Source: Obelidium mucronatum (Eukaryota; Chytridiomycota; Chytridiomycetes; Chytridiales; Chytriomycetaceae). Taken from it: a DNA stretch of 64,000 nucleotides. Position 1 is the stretch's first letter. Each line of letters opens with the position of its first letter. The position numbers were made by a program, and so were the translations under genes. The stretch lies in contig JAIVFH010000004.1 in assembly GCA_025765595.1 (NCBI GenBank), positions 186,001 through 250,000 on the forward strand, given 5' to 3'. The notes beneath the pieces were generated by a model. The model worked only from the letters and a program-made list of their open reading frames with translations. It searched no databases and was not told the origin of the DNA. Below, one piece after another: positions 21,054 through 33,201 of this stretch.

Positions 21054-23321
21054 ATGGCAGAAATCTTGGTACCAGATATTGTCCTGGACGTTCCCCAGCT
21101 GCCTGTCCCTGGCGCTCAACTTCAACCCAAAACTATGGCTCCTGCAATTTCAAATCCCACAACTGATATTCCCCAATCTAGAAGTGCGGCACGAGTTAAA
21201 CGCTTTGTTTCGTCGTTGTATCACTCTGCTGGACAAAAATCGTTTGTTGAAATAGCAAAAAAACATGGATGTTCTCATTGAAATGTATTCAATTATTTAG
21301 GGAGATGAAAGTTTGGATCGCCAAAGACATGAGCTTGAAGCTTTTATGTGATCTCGAGAGTGGATGGTTTTTCACACATAATTGCTATGTCATTGTCAAT
21401 GTGGGTTGCAGTTTCCCGTGGTTGTAGTTGCTCTCTCTGACTGTTTACTGTTACAGGGAAGAAAACGCGGGAACTCACAATATACGGATGTATTTTGCTG
21501 GGTTGGAGCGTTTGCTAATGAAACCGATATTGGCCATGTTCTGTTCAAGGGTAAAGAAATTCGAGAGTGTAAGGACATAGTGTACCAAAAACAGTATCTC
21601 CAAAGTTAAACCCAACCGTGTTATTTATTCAGATATTGGTCTAACAAATTGCGCCATCCACAAGGAATCACAACATTCTGAAAGCACACTCTTTCTGTCG
21701 AATTTCAAATACCTGCGATACACCTACGGCGACAGATTCCGAATCCCCTCCAAAATAATAAACTCTCAATTCCAAGAAATCCCAAAGATCCCAACCTTCA
21801 ATGCCACAGCAAACCGTTTCAGCCGCGTCGTACTCACAGGAACCGAACCCAAATCTCCGTCAAAGCTTTCCCACTTTGCAGAAGCCGTGATATATGCGAC
21901 AACTCTTAGTAACCAACGCGCCCAGGAACTGCAATCACAGCAACAGCAATACCTGCAGGAAAGCATTGTTCGAAACTATTTGACCAACGCGACTGGCACG
22001 CAACTCATGTATGCCCACGATTCAAGCCCTCACTGGATATACAACCAACTATCGATTCCGCAAACAAGACCCTACCTATTTCGGATTCATCGTGCAAATA
22101 AAATCAGGTGGAACGCTGAAAACACGAGTGTAGTAATCGAACAAGTCCCGCTTTCCAAAGACTTTGAAACAGCCGTTGAACCTCCCGAAGATGGCGATGA
22201 TGACGAGGACGATGATGAGGATGGAAATAAGCCACCAACTGCTACCAATCTGCCGCATCTCGGAGACAATGGCTCCCGAGTGATTCCAAAGGGATGGAAA
22301 ATTTGGGGCTGCAAAGAATTTGTTCCAGATCAAGAGGGGGTATACGTCTTGGAAGGAGTGGGATTTGTTTGGGTGTTTTGCGGAGGGGGTAACGGAGGTG
22401 TTTGGGGACCTGTCGGTGGTTTAAGGAACGCTGTGTCCGCGATGAATGTTTCGGCCCCAGCAAAAGTAGATACAGGACTGGGTGGTGGTGGAGGCGGGTT
22501 GGGGGTTCCGGGCCCAAGAGTTACACAACAGAGTACGTTGGACGTCTCTGGGACTGGCCCTTCGTTGCCCGCGAGTATACCTGTTCCCCTTTCCCAAAAA
22601 TCTGATTTAGATTTGGAAAAATGCGTTGCCTTGGACTGGGCAAAGGAGGTAGCGGCTTGTCGAGGACATGGAAGGGTCGAAGCAATAGGTACATTGAAGG
22701 TTTTCTTATTCTTGGACATGCGACTTAAAATTACTATATCTAGACGACTCAGATATCATAATCAACAAAATTTGGATCTCTCTCGGTATCCCCTGCAAGA
22801 ACCTTTTGAATAATCTAACAAACTCTGAAACGCGCCTCGATGAATGGGAAAAGGATAAAGAGCAAGAACAACTGGACAAACTCGCAGCTGAGTTCGGAGA
22901 AGTGGATCCAGAAACCATGCCCACCAAACCAATCGACAAATCTCTCTTATTCAAAGACAAGACTCCATTTTTCCATGAAGAAAAACCGCTTGGGACAGAT
23001 CCATACAGTGATGACAATGGCGCGATTATTCTGTTCAAGGCATTGCCGACAAACTTGGTTCGTGGCATGGACTACGTGGAAATTGAGAGAAATATTCTAT
23101 ATAGGGGACACTTATCAAGTACGAGCGTATATTTTCTAGATGCGGGAGCCCGAGTCTTTGTATGGGTGGGAAGTAAGTGCGATGAGTATGACCGCGCCAA
23201 CAGTATCTTGCTTGGACAAAAGTTCATTATCAAGCAACGAAAGGCTCAAGGAACAATTATCACCGGTCTTGTCGAGCTTGGAGAGAACGAAGAATTTGTA
23301 TCACTTTTCACTGAAGAATAG
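21054..23321 (+). CDS. Gelsolin/villin-repeat protein
   Basis: A multi-exon protein of about 650 aa. After MAEILVPDIVLDVPQ, gelsolin-like segments follow: VWIAKDMSLKLLCDLESGWF and THNCYVIV, then SQYTDVFCWVGAFANETD (a YDIFFWLG-type strand), SESTLFLSNFKYLRYTYGD, and a last repeat YRGHLSSTSVYFLDAGARVF with VWVGSKCDEYDRANSILLGQ. Gelsolin repeats bind, cap or sever actin, often with calcium. An acidic run (EDGDDDEDDDEDGNK) and Gly-rich loops lie in the middle, so the repeats are widely spaced. Introns are near 21257-21299, 21402-21455 and 22689-22741. The phase of the first junction does not fit cleanly, perhaps because of the A7 run at 21260. Confidence 0.75.
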
Positions 23322-23366
23322 AATAGTTGTCTGATTGGTTGAATACAATTAAAGTTGAAAACCGTT

Positions 23367-23877
23367 CTATCGATAATTAATCGTTGGTTCCAATCCATAG
23401 CCATAGTTTATTTGATAGTTAACTTGCTTAATTGCTTTCGGTTGAGACCGTATTCCATCACTTCTTGGTTGACTTAAAAGGGCAGATGGAATTAAATCGA
23501 GACTCTGGATAATGACAAGGAAGATATGCACCTGATCCACACCAGGCGTTTGATACTCTTTTCTTCTTGCATCGCCAGCTTGGGTCCTCTCATTATGGGC
23601 ATTCACAACTTGGTCACGCAAGTCTATACAGCAAATAACCTGCCACATCAATACTACTTGGGGAAAACAACCCAAACGAACCCTTCATATTCGTGTTCAT
23701 ATCAATAGGTGCAACTTTGTCCAGGGTTTTCTGGTTTCCCCATCGCTGGTCTTTTTCACTGACATCGTTCACAAAGTCCGGGTCAGTATCCCTAAATACA
23801 ATCAAGGCAATGTTATGAATGAAGCGGCCAAAACTTGGGGGACCAAACCAGTCGTCATCGTCCTTCTTTGGTGGCAT
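23367..23877 (-). CDS. Unassigned small protein
   Basis: About three exons give roughly 130 aa. It starts MPPKKDDDDWFGPPSFGRF and continues HNIALIVFRDTDPDFVNDVS. A 58-nt intron follows NTNMK, leading to DLRDQVVNAHNERTQAGDAR. A second intron (about 23470-23530) leads to a C-terminus rich in Tyr/Asn (VNYQINYGYGLEPTINYR). I recognise no family. The stop codon lies 46 bp from the gelsolin-like stop codon (convergent), and its start is 40 bp from the next divergent gene. Confidence 0.5.
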
Positions 23878-23917
23878 CGGATTGCTCTGGATTTATTCTA
23901 GAATTAAACACCATATC

Positions 23918-24425
23918 ATGGAAGCATCGATTCATCTAGAGCAAAGCATAGCAAACAGCCCGAATCCAAACATGGACGTAGGCCATCGTGTTTCGTCGAA
24001 AGTGCTGCTGCAGGCGTCTGAAAGGGCAACTCTGGCATTGGACAAAACAGCAGTGAGTGCCTCAAGAGTCTTTGAGAACCCAGGCCCACCACTGAGAGAC
24101 AAACACAGGCTGCATTCGCATCAGCCGCATCGCCAGATCCATCAGCTTCATCGCTGTCCCTCGGCGTTCCGACTCTGTATGAAAACTCGCTGCTGTCTAA
24201 ACACGCCAAAGTATTCTTAACTTCAACTGCTATTGACACCTTTCTCAAAGCCAACCAACTCTTTGCCTAACGCAGTCGTTTGCCGCCCTGGATCCAGTAC
24301 TGCAGCGAAGCGCGTTTGCCGTTGCCCGAAGCAAGCGCGGTATCGAAGAGCTGCGGCGGCTGACTGAAGAGCAGAAGGAAACTCTCGAGTCGTCGCTTGA
24401 TTCTTGTCTGGAACTGCTGAAGTGA
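23918..24425 (+). CDS. Unassigned small helical protein
   Basis: Three exons (23918-24052, 24109-24210, 24276-24425), all phase 0, give 128 aa. It begins MEASIHLEQSIANSPNPNMD with VLLQASERATLALDKTA, has a Ser/Ala-rich middle, and ends in a heptad-like helix GIEELRRLTEEQKETLESSL finishing CLELLK. Two clean GT-AG introns of 56 and 65 nt with a CTAAC-type branch site support it as a real gene. Size and a terminal coiled coil recall small BLOC-1/BORC subunits, but I cannot identify a specific one. Confidence 0.55.
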
Positions 24426-24556
24426 TCGAGAGAGATCCGAGAATAAAGTTTCGGTCCACGAAAACAGCTTGGACCCACGGCCCACGCTTTCAAACCAATA
24501 CTTAAACGGAATCATCCATCCGCCCCTACAGACAAACAACAACTACACGAAGACAA

Positions 24557-25264
24557 ATGACTACTTCGCCTGAAATCTTTGAGAAGGGATCGAGTGGTGC
24601 CCAAGACAAGCAAGGTGCTCCACCCACTTACACCGCTGAACCTAGGGGAAAGTGGGTTTTCATCCCCGACTCTGAATCGGACTCAGACTCTGAATCAAGT
24701 GGTAGCAGCGACGGCCACTCGGACGATGATGCACCAGTGATTATTCAATCTGGACCTGGTCAATTCCAAATTCGCTTCGACCAACCAAACCATCAATGCT
24801 CGAACAAACATGCCATTAAAGAACAGCTGAGAAACCACAAACAGCAGTTGAAAGAACATCGACGCGCTTTGAAGGAGCAGCACAGAGATCTTCGCAACAA
24901 CTGGAACCACACCCATCGCGGTGATGAACGTGCACGGCAGCAAATGATGAAGGAGCAGCAACAGCATGCGAGAGATCATGAACGGTACCTTAAGGATCAG
25001 CAGAGACATTTCAAACAACAAATGAAGGAGTACCATCGTCGCATGAAGGAGATTGCACGTGAACAACGGAGAAGTGGTGGTGGCTCTATTCCACCAATTC
25101 CTCCCATGCCACCCATTCCTACTATTCCAAATATGCCATTCTTAAGGTTCGGCGGGAGTTCAATCCCCCCTCCTCCGCCGCAAGGATACCCAGCACCACC
25201 CCATTCGCACCACCACCAACCCCTACCCCAAAATAACTCAGGATTTCAAATCAGATTTTATTGA
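24557..25264 (+). CDS. Unassigned acidic / His-Gln-rich helical protein
   Basis: Single exon, 235 aa. An N-terminal part contains GKWVFIPDSESDSDSESS followed by an acidic region. The centre is a long charged helix rich in His, Gln, Lys and Arg (e.g. KEHRRALKEQHRDLRNNW). The C-terminus is Pro-rich with PPIPPMPPIP repeats and ends GFQIRFY. The peptide FQIRF occurs twice, in the middle and at the C-terminus. No family recognised. It may be a diverged relative of 20351-20854. Confidence 0.6.
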   Translation: MTTSPEIFEKGSSGAQDKQGAPPTYTAEPRGKWVFIPDSESDSDSESSGSSDGHSDDDAPVIIQSGPGQFQIRFDQPNHQCSNKHAIKEQLRNHKQQLKEHRRALKEQHRDLRNNWNHTHRGDERARQQMMKEQQQHARDHERYLKDQQRHFKQQMKEYHRRMKEIAREQRRSGGGSIPPIPPMPPIPTIPNMPFLRFGGSSIPPPPPQGYPAPPHSHHHQPLPQNNSGFQIRFY

Positions 25265-25318
25265 ATTGTATGTTAAATAACGAGTGAATAAACTTTATCA
25301 AACTGAAGCTGAAAACAT

Positions 25319-27323
25319 TCATCGCGGCGAAAAAAAGAGATGAACTGTATCTTTTGGTTTCAACGTGATTCCTCCATTAATTGCATCCAAAAAATGATCT
25401 CTATCAACGCCATCTGGAACTGACACACGATACTTCAACGAAATCAACACGAGCAAGGCTACAAATTCAACTTGGGCAAATTTCTTCCCCAAACACCCGC
25501 GAGGTCCTTCGCTAAAAGGAGCAAATCCGAGTCTTGAAGTTCCCTTTCCAACTTGTTCCTCGTTGCTCTCTTGGAGAAATCTTTCAGGTTTGAATTCAAG
25601 TGCGTCATTGCCCCAGGCTTTTGGGTTGAAATGAAGACCGGCAGTTGCAACGTTGATGAATGTGCGAGGAGGAAATATAAAGGGACCCAGGGATAGTCTT
25701 TCGGTTGATGTGTATTTGGGAATGCTGACGACAGGAGGGAAGAGACGAAGTGTTTCATTCAGAACTGCCATTGCATATTTGAATTTCGAATAGTCAGAAT
25801 ATTTTGGTGCCTCGCTGTCTCCGACGATTTCTTTGACTTCTGTAAAGAGGGCTTCTTGTTTGGTGGGATGCAAGGCGAGCAAACCCAATGCAAAAGTTAA
25901 AGTCCCTTATAAAGCGACAAAGTCAGCAGTAATCAATGATTGGCTAAAAACGCCAAACCTGCGGTAGTTTCGTGACCCGCCAATAGAAAGACGAAGGAGT
26001 TGCCTTTCAACTCAGACTTTGTTAAAAGCGAACCTTCTGATTTTTCTTCCCTTACAGCCTTCGTGAGCATTTGAAGCAACTTGTTCACACGCAGTTAAAA
26101 AAGTTTTTTCAGTCGATTTCATAATATTTCCGTTCTCACATTTTTCGGCTTGTCTGTTACTTCCGCCTCCTCGACAATGGCATCAAGATATTGCTCAAAC
26201 TCTATAAAAAAAATAAGAAGAAAAGTCTAACCCTAAAGGCTAAAAAGCAAGATACCAGTAAACCCAGTCCAAGTATCTTGCAAATATTTCGATGGGAGAA
26301 AGTACAAGGCGCGAGGAATTAAGAATCCAATAAGGTAATCGTGCTACAACCGTTTCCAATGCCTGTTTAAACTGTCATTTTGTGTCCTTTTTTCAAAGCG
26401 CTTGGATCTTCCACTTCAGTGCCAAGGAATGTCAACACCAAACGCGGCAGATGAAATAACCGACAGTGCAAACTCCATCATATCGCTTGAAACATTCACC
26501 AAGCTTCCCTTTGATCCATCGTTCCCAACAACAAGCTTGCTTTCCCATGATTTAAACATATCGTATCCAATCTGGATAGAAGCTTCGTGAACCAACGCGT
26601 TGTTTTGTTCGGAAAATGTGGGCGCAGCAATCTTGCGGTGTTTTCGCCATTCTTCACCTTCAGTTGTCACAATATTTTTGCCTGCTAGCGTTCAGCAATA
26701 CGGTTATTAAATGGAAGCAACTGAGGTTCAGCAAGATTAAAGATTGATAAAATACCATAGATATCAATCAGAGTGTATACATGAACGGGCTTGAGGAATT
26801 CCTTATACCGACTTGTCATAATTTCTCGACACAACTCTGGGTCTGCGACAAAGACATTGGTTCCATTGGAATCGCAGATTGCAACGATACCAGAATCTCT
26901 GCGAAAAAAAAATTATCGTATTGTCACTTCCAGAAATAGAAAACCAAACGATGCGATTACATACGCCTCTGCAAAAGTACTGAACTTGCGCGAATACAGC
27001 CAGTTTCTTGGTAGTTTGATGGGTATCCAAGACGGGAAGAATCTTTTTGATTGAAAGTAAAGAAAACGCGATACAAAAAAAAGGCTATGTGTGCTTACGT
27101 TCAACAATGTAAGTAAAGAGTTTGGAGAGATAAACACGGAATGAACTGTCAACGTGGGATTGAGTTTACGCAAGTCATCTCCACGGCGTTTAGCTGATAA
27201 GTAAATGGAAACAGCTCCAAGTCCTGCAAGAACAAGAGCGGCTGCAGGTTGCTTCCAAAATAGAAAACGAAAGCATGCTCTTTTGATGAAAAAAAAAAAA
27301 AAAAAAAGAAATATAGCTCTCAT
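25319..27323 (-). CDS. Cytochrome P450 monooxygenase
   Basis: Multi-exon. An N-terminal membrane anchor (PAAALVLAGLGAVSIYL) is followed by helix C with WRKHRKIAAPTFSEQN, helix I with GGHETTAG (25966-25990), the ExxR helix in NETLRLFPPVVSIPKYTS, the PERF-type KPERFLQ, and the haem loop FSEGPRGCLGKKFAQVEF with its Cys ligand. It ends HLFFSPR at 25319. Microsomal P450s use NADPH-P450 reductase to oxidise lipids or xenobiotics. The CYP family cannot be assigned by eye. The start is uncertain: the ATG at 27323 reads through a 19-T run, and an upstream exon starting near 27388 with a GTGAGT donor is possible. The middle exons (25900-26400) are short and only partly resolved. Confidence 0.88.
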
Positions 27324-27390
27324 GGAAAAAGAGACTCACAGAAATACAAGAGAGTTATTGTATATTATGTTAAAAAACTTAAAGAACATT

Positions 27391-28461
27391 TCATTTCTTC
27401 ATGGGAATCCCTTCCAACTCGTAATGATAGTCATCCAAATCATTGCCTGTGTTCGCAAGACTCGGAGCCACCTTGTTAGCAGTCAAAGACATCAACGGCC
27501 ACCGCAAGTGCCGCAAATACGCATCCTTGAACTCTTGCTGGAGAAAAAGAATCATGATGGGGGTCACAATCAGATCGAAATGTGGCCAAACTCGTGCCAA
27601 GAAGACTTCAACCACTGTGTCCGACTCGGTTCTTGAAAAAGACTGATACGCGAGAATGATAAAGCAAGGACCATACAGAACGGCTAGGGACGATGACATG
27701 AGTACACATCGCGTCAGCACTTGCGAGTGTATCTTGAGTTTCAGGGTGTTTTGTGGATCTTTACTTGCACCCCCCGAATTGGGAATAATGGCGAGCCCCT
27801 TTCGAATCTCCAGAAACGTGAACAAGTAGAGAAGGGCAATGATGGTTGTCATGACGATCAGAAAAGAGACTGCTTGACTCATAAATATGAGCTTCATTAC
27901 ATGATCTTGGGGGATTAAGCATTTCTGGCATATTGATGTGGATATCGTCATGGTTGGCTGAGATTCGAATGACACAAAATTGGGTAAAATGAATTGTTGG
28001 TGAGTGGTGGCGGTTTGGTGTAACCCAAAAAAGAAACTTACATCTGACAGGCTAAAGATGAGCTCTGCGGTGAAGATCACAACCATTCCGCCAACATTAC
28101 ACCAAAACATTCGCTGTGAGATATCTTTGTTCCATTTGATCAAGTAGAAACGTTGGATTGCAAGCAGAAGTTGTCCACCCCACATGAAAGCCAGACCTCC
28201 ACCAATCACAGCTCCATATGCCTTGCAAATTGGGGGATAATAACTCGGCTCGAAGAGCTGATATGCAGAGTTTAGACCTACGATGAGGCTCATGATAGTC
28301 GTTGTCGATAAGAGAAGTGTTGCTGCCCAACCAAGCCGATTATCCGTCAGTAATGCGCCATTTCGTTCTCGCGCCAAAGCAAAAAAGATGGTAGCACTCA
28401 GAGTGAATCCAAGTACTCCGATCAATGATAGAGGCAAAAACTCGACAAGGCGATCGTTCAT
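27391..28461 (-). CDS. Seven-transmembrane receptor-like protein
   Basis: 356 aa if read straight through, 328 aa if a canonical intron is removed. Seven hydrophobic helices can be counted, including PLSLIGVLGFTLSATIFF, LLSTTTIMSLIVGLNSAY, LAFMWGGQLLLAIQRFYL (ending where a DRY-like motif would be), VVIFTAELIFSL, AVSFLIVMTTIIALLYLF, SLAVLYGPCFIILAYQ and DLIVTPIMILFLQQEF. The last is followed by a helix-8-like amphipathic segment. This is the layout of a rhodopsin-like GPCR, but the key motifs are degenerate and the ligand is unknown. The stretch 27958-28041 begins with GTAAGT and ends with CAG on the sense strand, yet is 84 nt long and contains no stop. Confidence 0.65.
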   Translation of the reverse strand: MNDRLVEFLPLSLIGVLGFTLSATIFFALARERNGALLTDNRLGWAATLLLSTTTIMSLIVGLNSAYQLFEPSYYPPICKAYGAVIGGGLAFMWGGQLLLAIQRFYLIKWNKDISQRMFWCNVGGMVVIFTAELIFSLSDVSFFFGLHQTATTHQQFILPNFVSFESQPTMTISTSICQKCLIPQDHVMKLIFMSQAVSFLIVMTTIIALLYLFTFLEIRKGLAIIPNSGGASKDPQNTLKLKIHSQVLTRCVLMSSSLAVLYGPCFIILAYQSFSRTESDTVVEVFLARVWPHFDLIVTPIMILFLQQEFKDAYLRHLRWPLMSLTANKVAPSLANTGNDLDDYHYELEGIPMKK

Positions 28462-28620
28462 GTGTCAGGTTGATTCTTGATGAAAATTAAAATGACTCTC
28501 TTGAAAGGTCTTCATACCCTCATAATTATTAAATTAATATCGCGTTTATTCAGGAATTGTCATGCACAATAAATCAAAGAAAAAAAAACTAAAGAAGGAG
28601 TACCCTCATCATACCAGCCA

Positions 28621-31600
28621 TTAATGGAAAAAGTACGGACTGTTGCGCACATTTTCAATGTCAAAATCACCCTTCGCAGGTAAAGGAGGAATCTCTAAAT
28701 CCACCCAAGTTGAAATCTTCTTTGTTGACTTCAACCTTTTGGCACTGGCACCTCGTCCTGTTGCTTTCAAGTGATCCGCCCACTTTTTCAATTGGACAGG
28801 ATCGGAAATTTCAACCGTAACAGGAAACTTGTGCGACTCGTTACGGTCCTGTAATTCTTTTCGCAAGTTGACCATAATGTCTCTAGAATGCAGGGTCACA
28901 AATGTGTCTCGAAGCACAGCCGCCATGATATCCACATCGCATGCGTGAGTCCAGTAAGAATCATGAACTGAAGCAAACTCAATCCCGGCATGGTTACAAG
29001 CGATAGCTGAAAGCATCATGTGCGTGGCATCTAACGAGTGAATAAAGTTTGGAGGAAATGCAGTGGACTGCTTCATGGGGTTCACTGGTTGCTGCACAGA
29101 ATGGTCTTGAATTGCCACCGTCTGGAGATTTGTAGCGACGGTTTTAGTCTTGATGGCTCGGTACGGTTGAACAACAGGAAGTCCAATTGGTGTGGTCCAA
29201 ATCACACTCGCCATTTTCTCTACTTTTTTGGCAGACTCGGCGACGATCGCAGCCGAATCCACCGCAGCAATTGCCGCTTCCGCTTCTTTAGACATCACGA
29301 TAGTGTCTTCCTCCAGCCCAAACATGCCCTTGTCCGAAATTTCACTCTCCAACTCTTCGTCCAAAATGGTATCCAATAACTGCTTATTAAATTGTTCCAT
29401 CGTCATTTCGGAAACGTCTTGCTTCGCTGCCGAACCTTCAACAGATCGTTCTCGAGCTTTGGCGGATGAAACTTCTGCCCTAGCAACAGTGAAAGCACTT
29501 GGAAGGCAGCCGAGCTTGCTCAAAGCTTCCGCGTCGTCCAGTTGAATTTTAGGAATGGATGCTGCAGGAATACTCTTGGCTATCATAGAAGCAGTAGAGT
29601 TGAGCCAGTTCTGCAAAGCACGAGCACCACCAAACAACTCTCCCAAACTGTCAAAAATCAAGTGTGTGATTTTCAAGGAGCATAGTTTGATTTGCTCATC
29701 AGTGAATGGGTAAAGCTCTGGTTGTTCCTTGATACGAGATGTAACCTGAGCTCTTGCTCCAACAAAAGTTACTCCATAGGTATTCGTCATGACGGTTTGC
29801 TTCACTAATTTACGAGTAATTTTTCCCTTCATCAATCTGCTCGCTTCGCATTCTCCTTCAGCGGCCAGTTTATCAACAGCATCCGAAACTCTGACTGCAA
29901 CAGCGGTATCTGTACATGTCGTTAGAAAAAATCGAGTAGAAAACCGTGACTTACAAATATCTCCTGGTTTTTCTGATGGTGCTAAATTGACTTGGGCAGC
30001 TCCAAGATGATCTCCTCCCAACGCAGCATAATGCTGCAAACCATTACAAGTTCCGTCTTGATGAACAGCGACGCTGGAACAAAATTCAAGGGGATTTGGA
30101 GAACGCAATGCCTCCGTCAACTCAAAACAAGTGGCAAGCATTTGCCAAGGATCTTCAGCTGTCAACCACCAACGTTTACCCTAAAAAAACCCATGTCAAA
30201 CCGCCGAAAGAGATCTTCGAATAGAAAGAAGAATACCTTGAGTGGGTTATCTGCAGAGTCCATAATATCATCAATGTGATCTTCGGCATACTGAGCTCGC
30301 TCGGCAAAAGAAATCTTGTTGTTTCCCATCAAGTTAGCGACTTGGATTTTCAACCATCTCAGTCCCTTCTCTCCCAAAGGTTTCTTCGTCCCAAACATGA
30401 GTAATCCACGGCAAAAATCGTTTCCCATGTGATTCAAGTGAGCTGGCATTGGATAAGCGCGACCTCGAAAATCCAAGTTGTGGGGAAAGTAGATTGTTTG
30501 GCCCATAAACTACAGAAAAAAAATGTGTCAGCAAACAGTTTGAAGCTCCGAAAGTACTTACCGATCTGGCGATTTCAATCTTGTAATTGATGTCACATCT
30601 TTGTGAGAAATTATTCCTCCTTTTGGCTTCAAACTTTTGCGACTCCAAAACCCAATCTCGTTTCTCCTTTCCACTCAAAGTGTCCCAGTTTTCGGGCTTC
30701 TTTGGAGCCAAATCTTTGGCATTTTCATCTTCTACAGGTGGGAAATCTGCAAGCGCTTCCCCGCTATTCCAGATTGTCTTCATTACTTCGTAAACTTTCT
30801 CATTCACTCTCCAAGGCGTCTTGCCCAGCACATCCAGACTTTCATAGACAGCACTCAGGTGCTGCCGTTCGTCGGCGGCTGCAAGGTATGCAATGTGTTC
30901 ACTGCTCCGGGTACGCAGAACATTGCTTTGATATTTCAAGTATCCACCACTATTTCTTGTCAACCACGGACGAGGCGGAACAACCATTGGAAGGAGACGC
31001 GGATGAACATGAACAGGGTCAGAAGAAAGTTTTTCCAGGATATATGGGTGCATCTTGATGATTCCAGTTTTCTTGTTTTTGTAAAAAGTGTAATCATGCT
31101 GGAAAGCACTCTCTTCGCACATACTATAACCGAAAAAAAAGAGTTGGTTATACTATACTTCAAAAAATTAAATTAAATACGAACATATCCTTTCGGGGAT
31201 TTTTTGGATCTGGGTGAGGGACCTTAACTTTGGCTAACTGAAGGAGTAAAATAGCCAAAACGGACCCTGCACGAACTTTCGTGGTCGCTGGCCATTCTGG
31301 TAATCCAATTTTCTTTGGCGTTTTTGGCAACCTCCTCGTGCGCCAGTTTGGAGATAATTTTTCGCATAGTAGGCATTGAAGAGTCGGCCATTGAATGTGG
31401 AGGTTATGGATTCCCATTTGGGTCTCAAGCTGTAATTCAAAGATGAGAAACCGCATTATTAAATAAATATATACATACCATTTTCTTGTTTTTCTTTTTC
31501 TTGAGATTCTGAAGATTGTGTTCAGTTTCAATGGCACTTCCGATTCGCGACAAAACATTGGCAGTGGAAACCGCCTGGCCTGCTCCACCGTCAACCAATA

Positions 31601-33098
31601 GCGTTTCCCCGCCATGTACCTTGAGCAGCGGACTCGCTGTTGATTCTCAAAAATTCGGTGATCGTAATTTTCGACAACTGTTCTGGAGAAAGTAGCTTCA
31701 AAAAAGGTACATGCGGTTGAGCTTCTGCATCTTTTCGTTTCGGCTTCCAATCTCTCAATCTCGGTTTTGATGGCTGGAATAAGTAATCGATTCCATGTCG
31801 TCATATATTGACTGGGCAAATGAGCAATGGATTTCAAGTTTTCTGGGAGCTTTTCATGACTAGCCGCCATTTCTTCAACAGCAGCACTCAGAGCTTTTTC
31901 TTCGAGTAGAGCTTGAAGCTTCAGCTTTTCAGCCATGCTTCCATCTTTGGTTTCCAAGAGAGAGAAGCGAGTGTCTTCCGAAGAATTTTAACACCCAATG
32001 AGTTGGTACCCACTAAATCAGAGGGTTTCGGTTCGATTCGATCTTCTGTTGAATCAGTTGGTGTTTCGCTGCTTACAGCCGGAGACGAGCTGTCTTGGAT
32101 AGCAGACAAGACCAAAGAATCCGATGAATTGGTATCATTAACATTCTTGCTTTCATTGAGTCCAGCTTTGGCACTTTTGAGTATCATCTCGGAAAGTCGC
32201 ATATCGTTTTCAACTTTGCTCAGATCAACGTCTAGCCCTTGAATACTCCGGATCATTGCGCTCAAGGTCGCGCAATCTTCCAATTCAGTGAATCGACGGT
32301 CTCCAAACAAGGCTGCAGGTTCCAAACCATCCGCTTTCATTTCAAGAACTAGTTTGGCGCTGTCGTTCAGATTGTTTTCAGATATCAGTTTATGGTGAAT
32401 GAGAGCAGCATAGGTGGTAATGTCGGGAGCCAGCTGGTATTCTTTCGCGAGCAGGTGCCATTCGAAAGCTTTTGTATAATTTGGCGGTGATTCGTTCAAA
32501 TAGGCCTGTGAGCCAGTGTTAAACTCCTTCCAGCTTCCAAGAGCAACGGATGACAAACCTCAACGAACGCATTGATCATCCCGCGCTCCAGCACCAGCCC
32601 CCCGCCAATGCAGTTCTTTGGACCATTTTGATCGAGGGAGAAGCTGTTCTTGAGAATGCGGATTGTTCTGTGGAACAGGATTTCAGCGCGCTTGCAGTCG
32701 GCGGTGTTGAGACAGGCGTAGATGAGCGAAAAGCGCTCGTTGATGAAGAAGGCGGCGTCCTCGGCGGACACAGTGTTGCTGCGCGGGGCGGCGCCGGCCG
32801 CCGCGGCATCGGCCGGCGCCAGCTGCGCCGCGCTCGGCCCAACAGCGGCGACGATGCGCGCCGACGACCGCGGAAACAGCGCCGCCGCAAGCTCGTCGCC
32901 GCCGGACGCGGGCGCCGGCGCCAGGCGCGGCGCGCGCCCGAGCGTCGGCAGCCGGAAGCTGGGCCCAGAGAGCCGGTCCAGGTCAGCCTGCGCATGCGCC
33001 ACGATGCTCGCCGCTGTCTCCTTCTTGGCCGCCACAGTCGACACGGCGCAGCGCCCGCAGCGCTGCTGTGTGCGCGGCGATAGAAGATGCCGCAACAT
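28621..33098 (-). CDS. RPO41: Mitochondrial DNA-directed RNA polymerase, single-subunit (T7-like)
   Basis: Transcribes mitochondrial DNA and makes replication primers. The N-terminus (MLRHLLSPRTQQRCGRC) is a basic mitochondrial presequence, followed by a divergent helical, PPR-like region. The polymerase core has YFPHNLDFRGRAYPMPAHLN, motif A region DGTCNGLQHYAALGGD, motif B (RKLVKQTVMTNTYGVTF) and motif C (SVHDSYWTHACDVD). It ends NSPYFFH. The protein is about 1,350 aa with several short introns (near 32560, 31450, 31130, 30530, 30190 and 29910). Two extra bases (31358-31362 and about 31300-31310) break the frame in a conserved segment containing TFNGRLFNAYYAK. An acidic insert of about 100 residues sits in the C-terminal half near 29240-29520. 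Confidence 0.95.
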
Positions 33099-33201
33099 TC
33101 AAGTGATTCTCAATCGATGAAGGATAAAAAAAAAAAAGGAGGTGCGTCACCGATCCAAAAACATCTATTTCAAACAAGGTTTTTTAAAAACAAAAGCTGC
33201 A

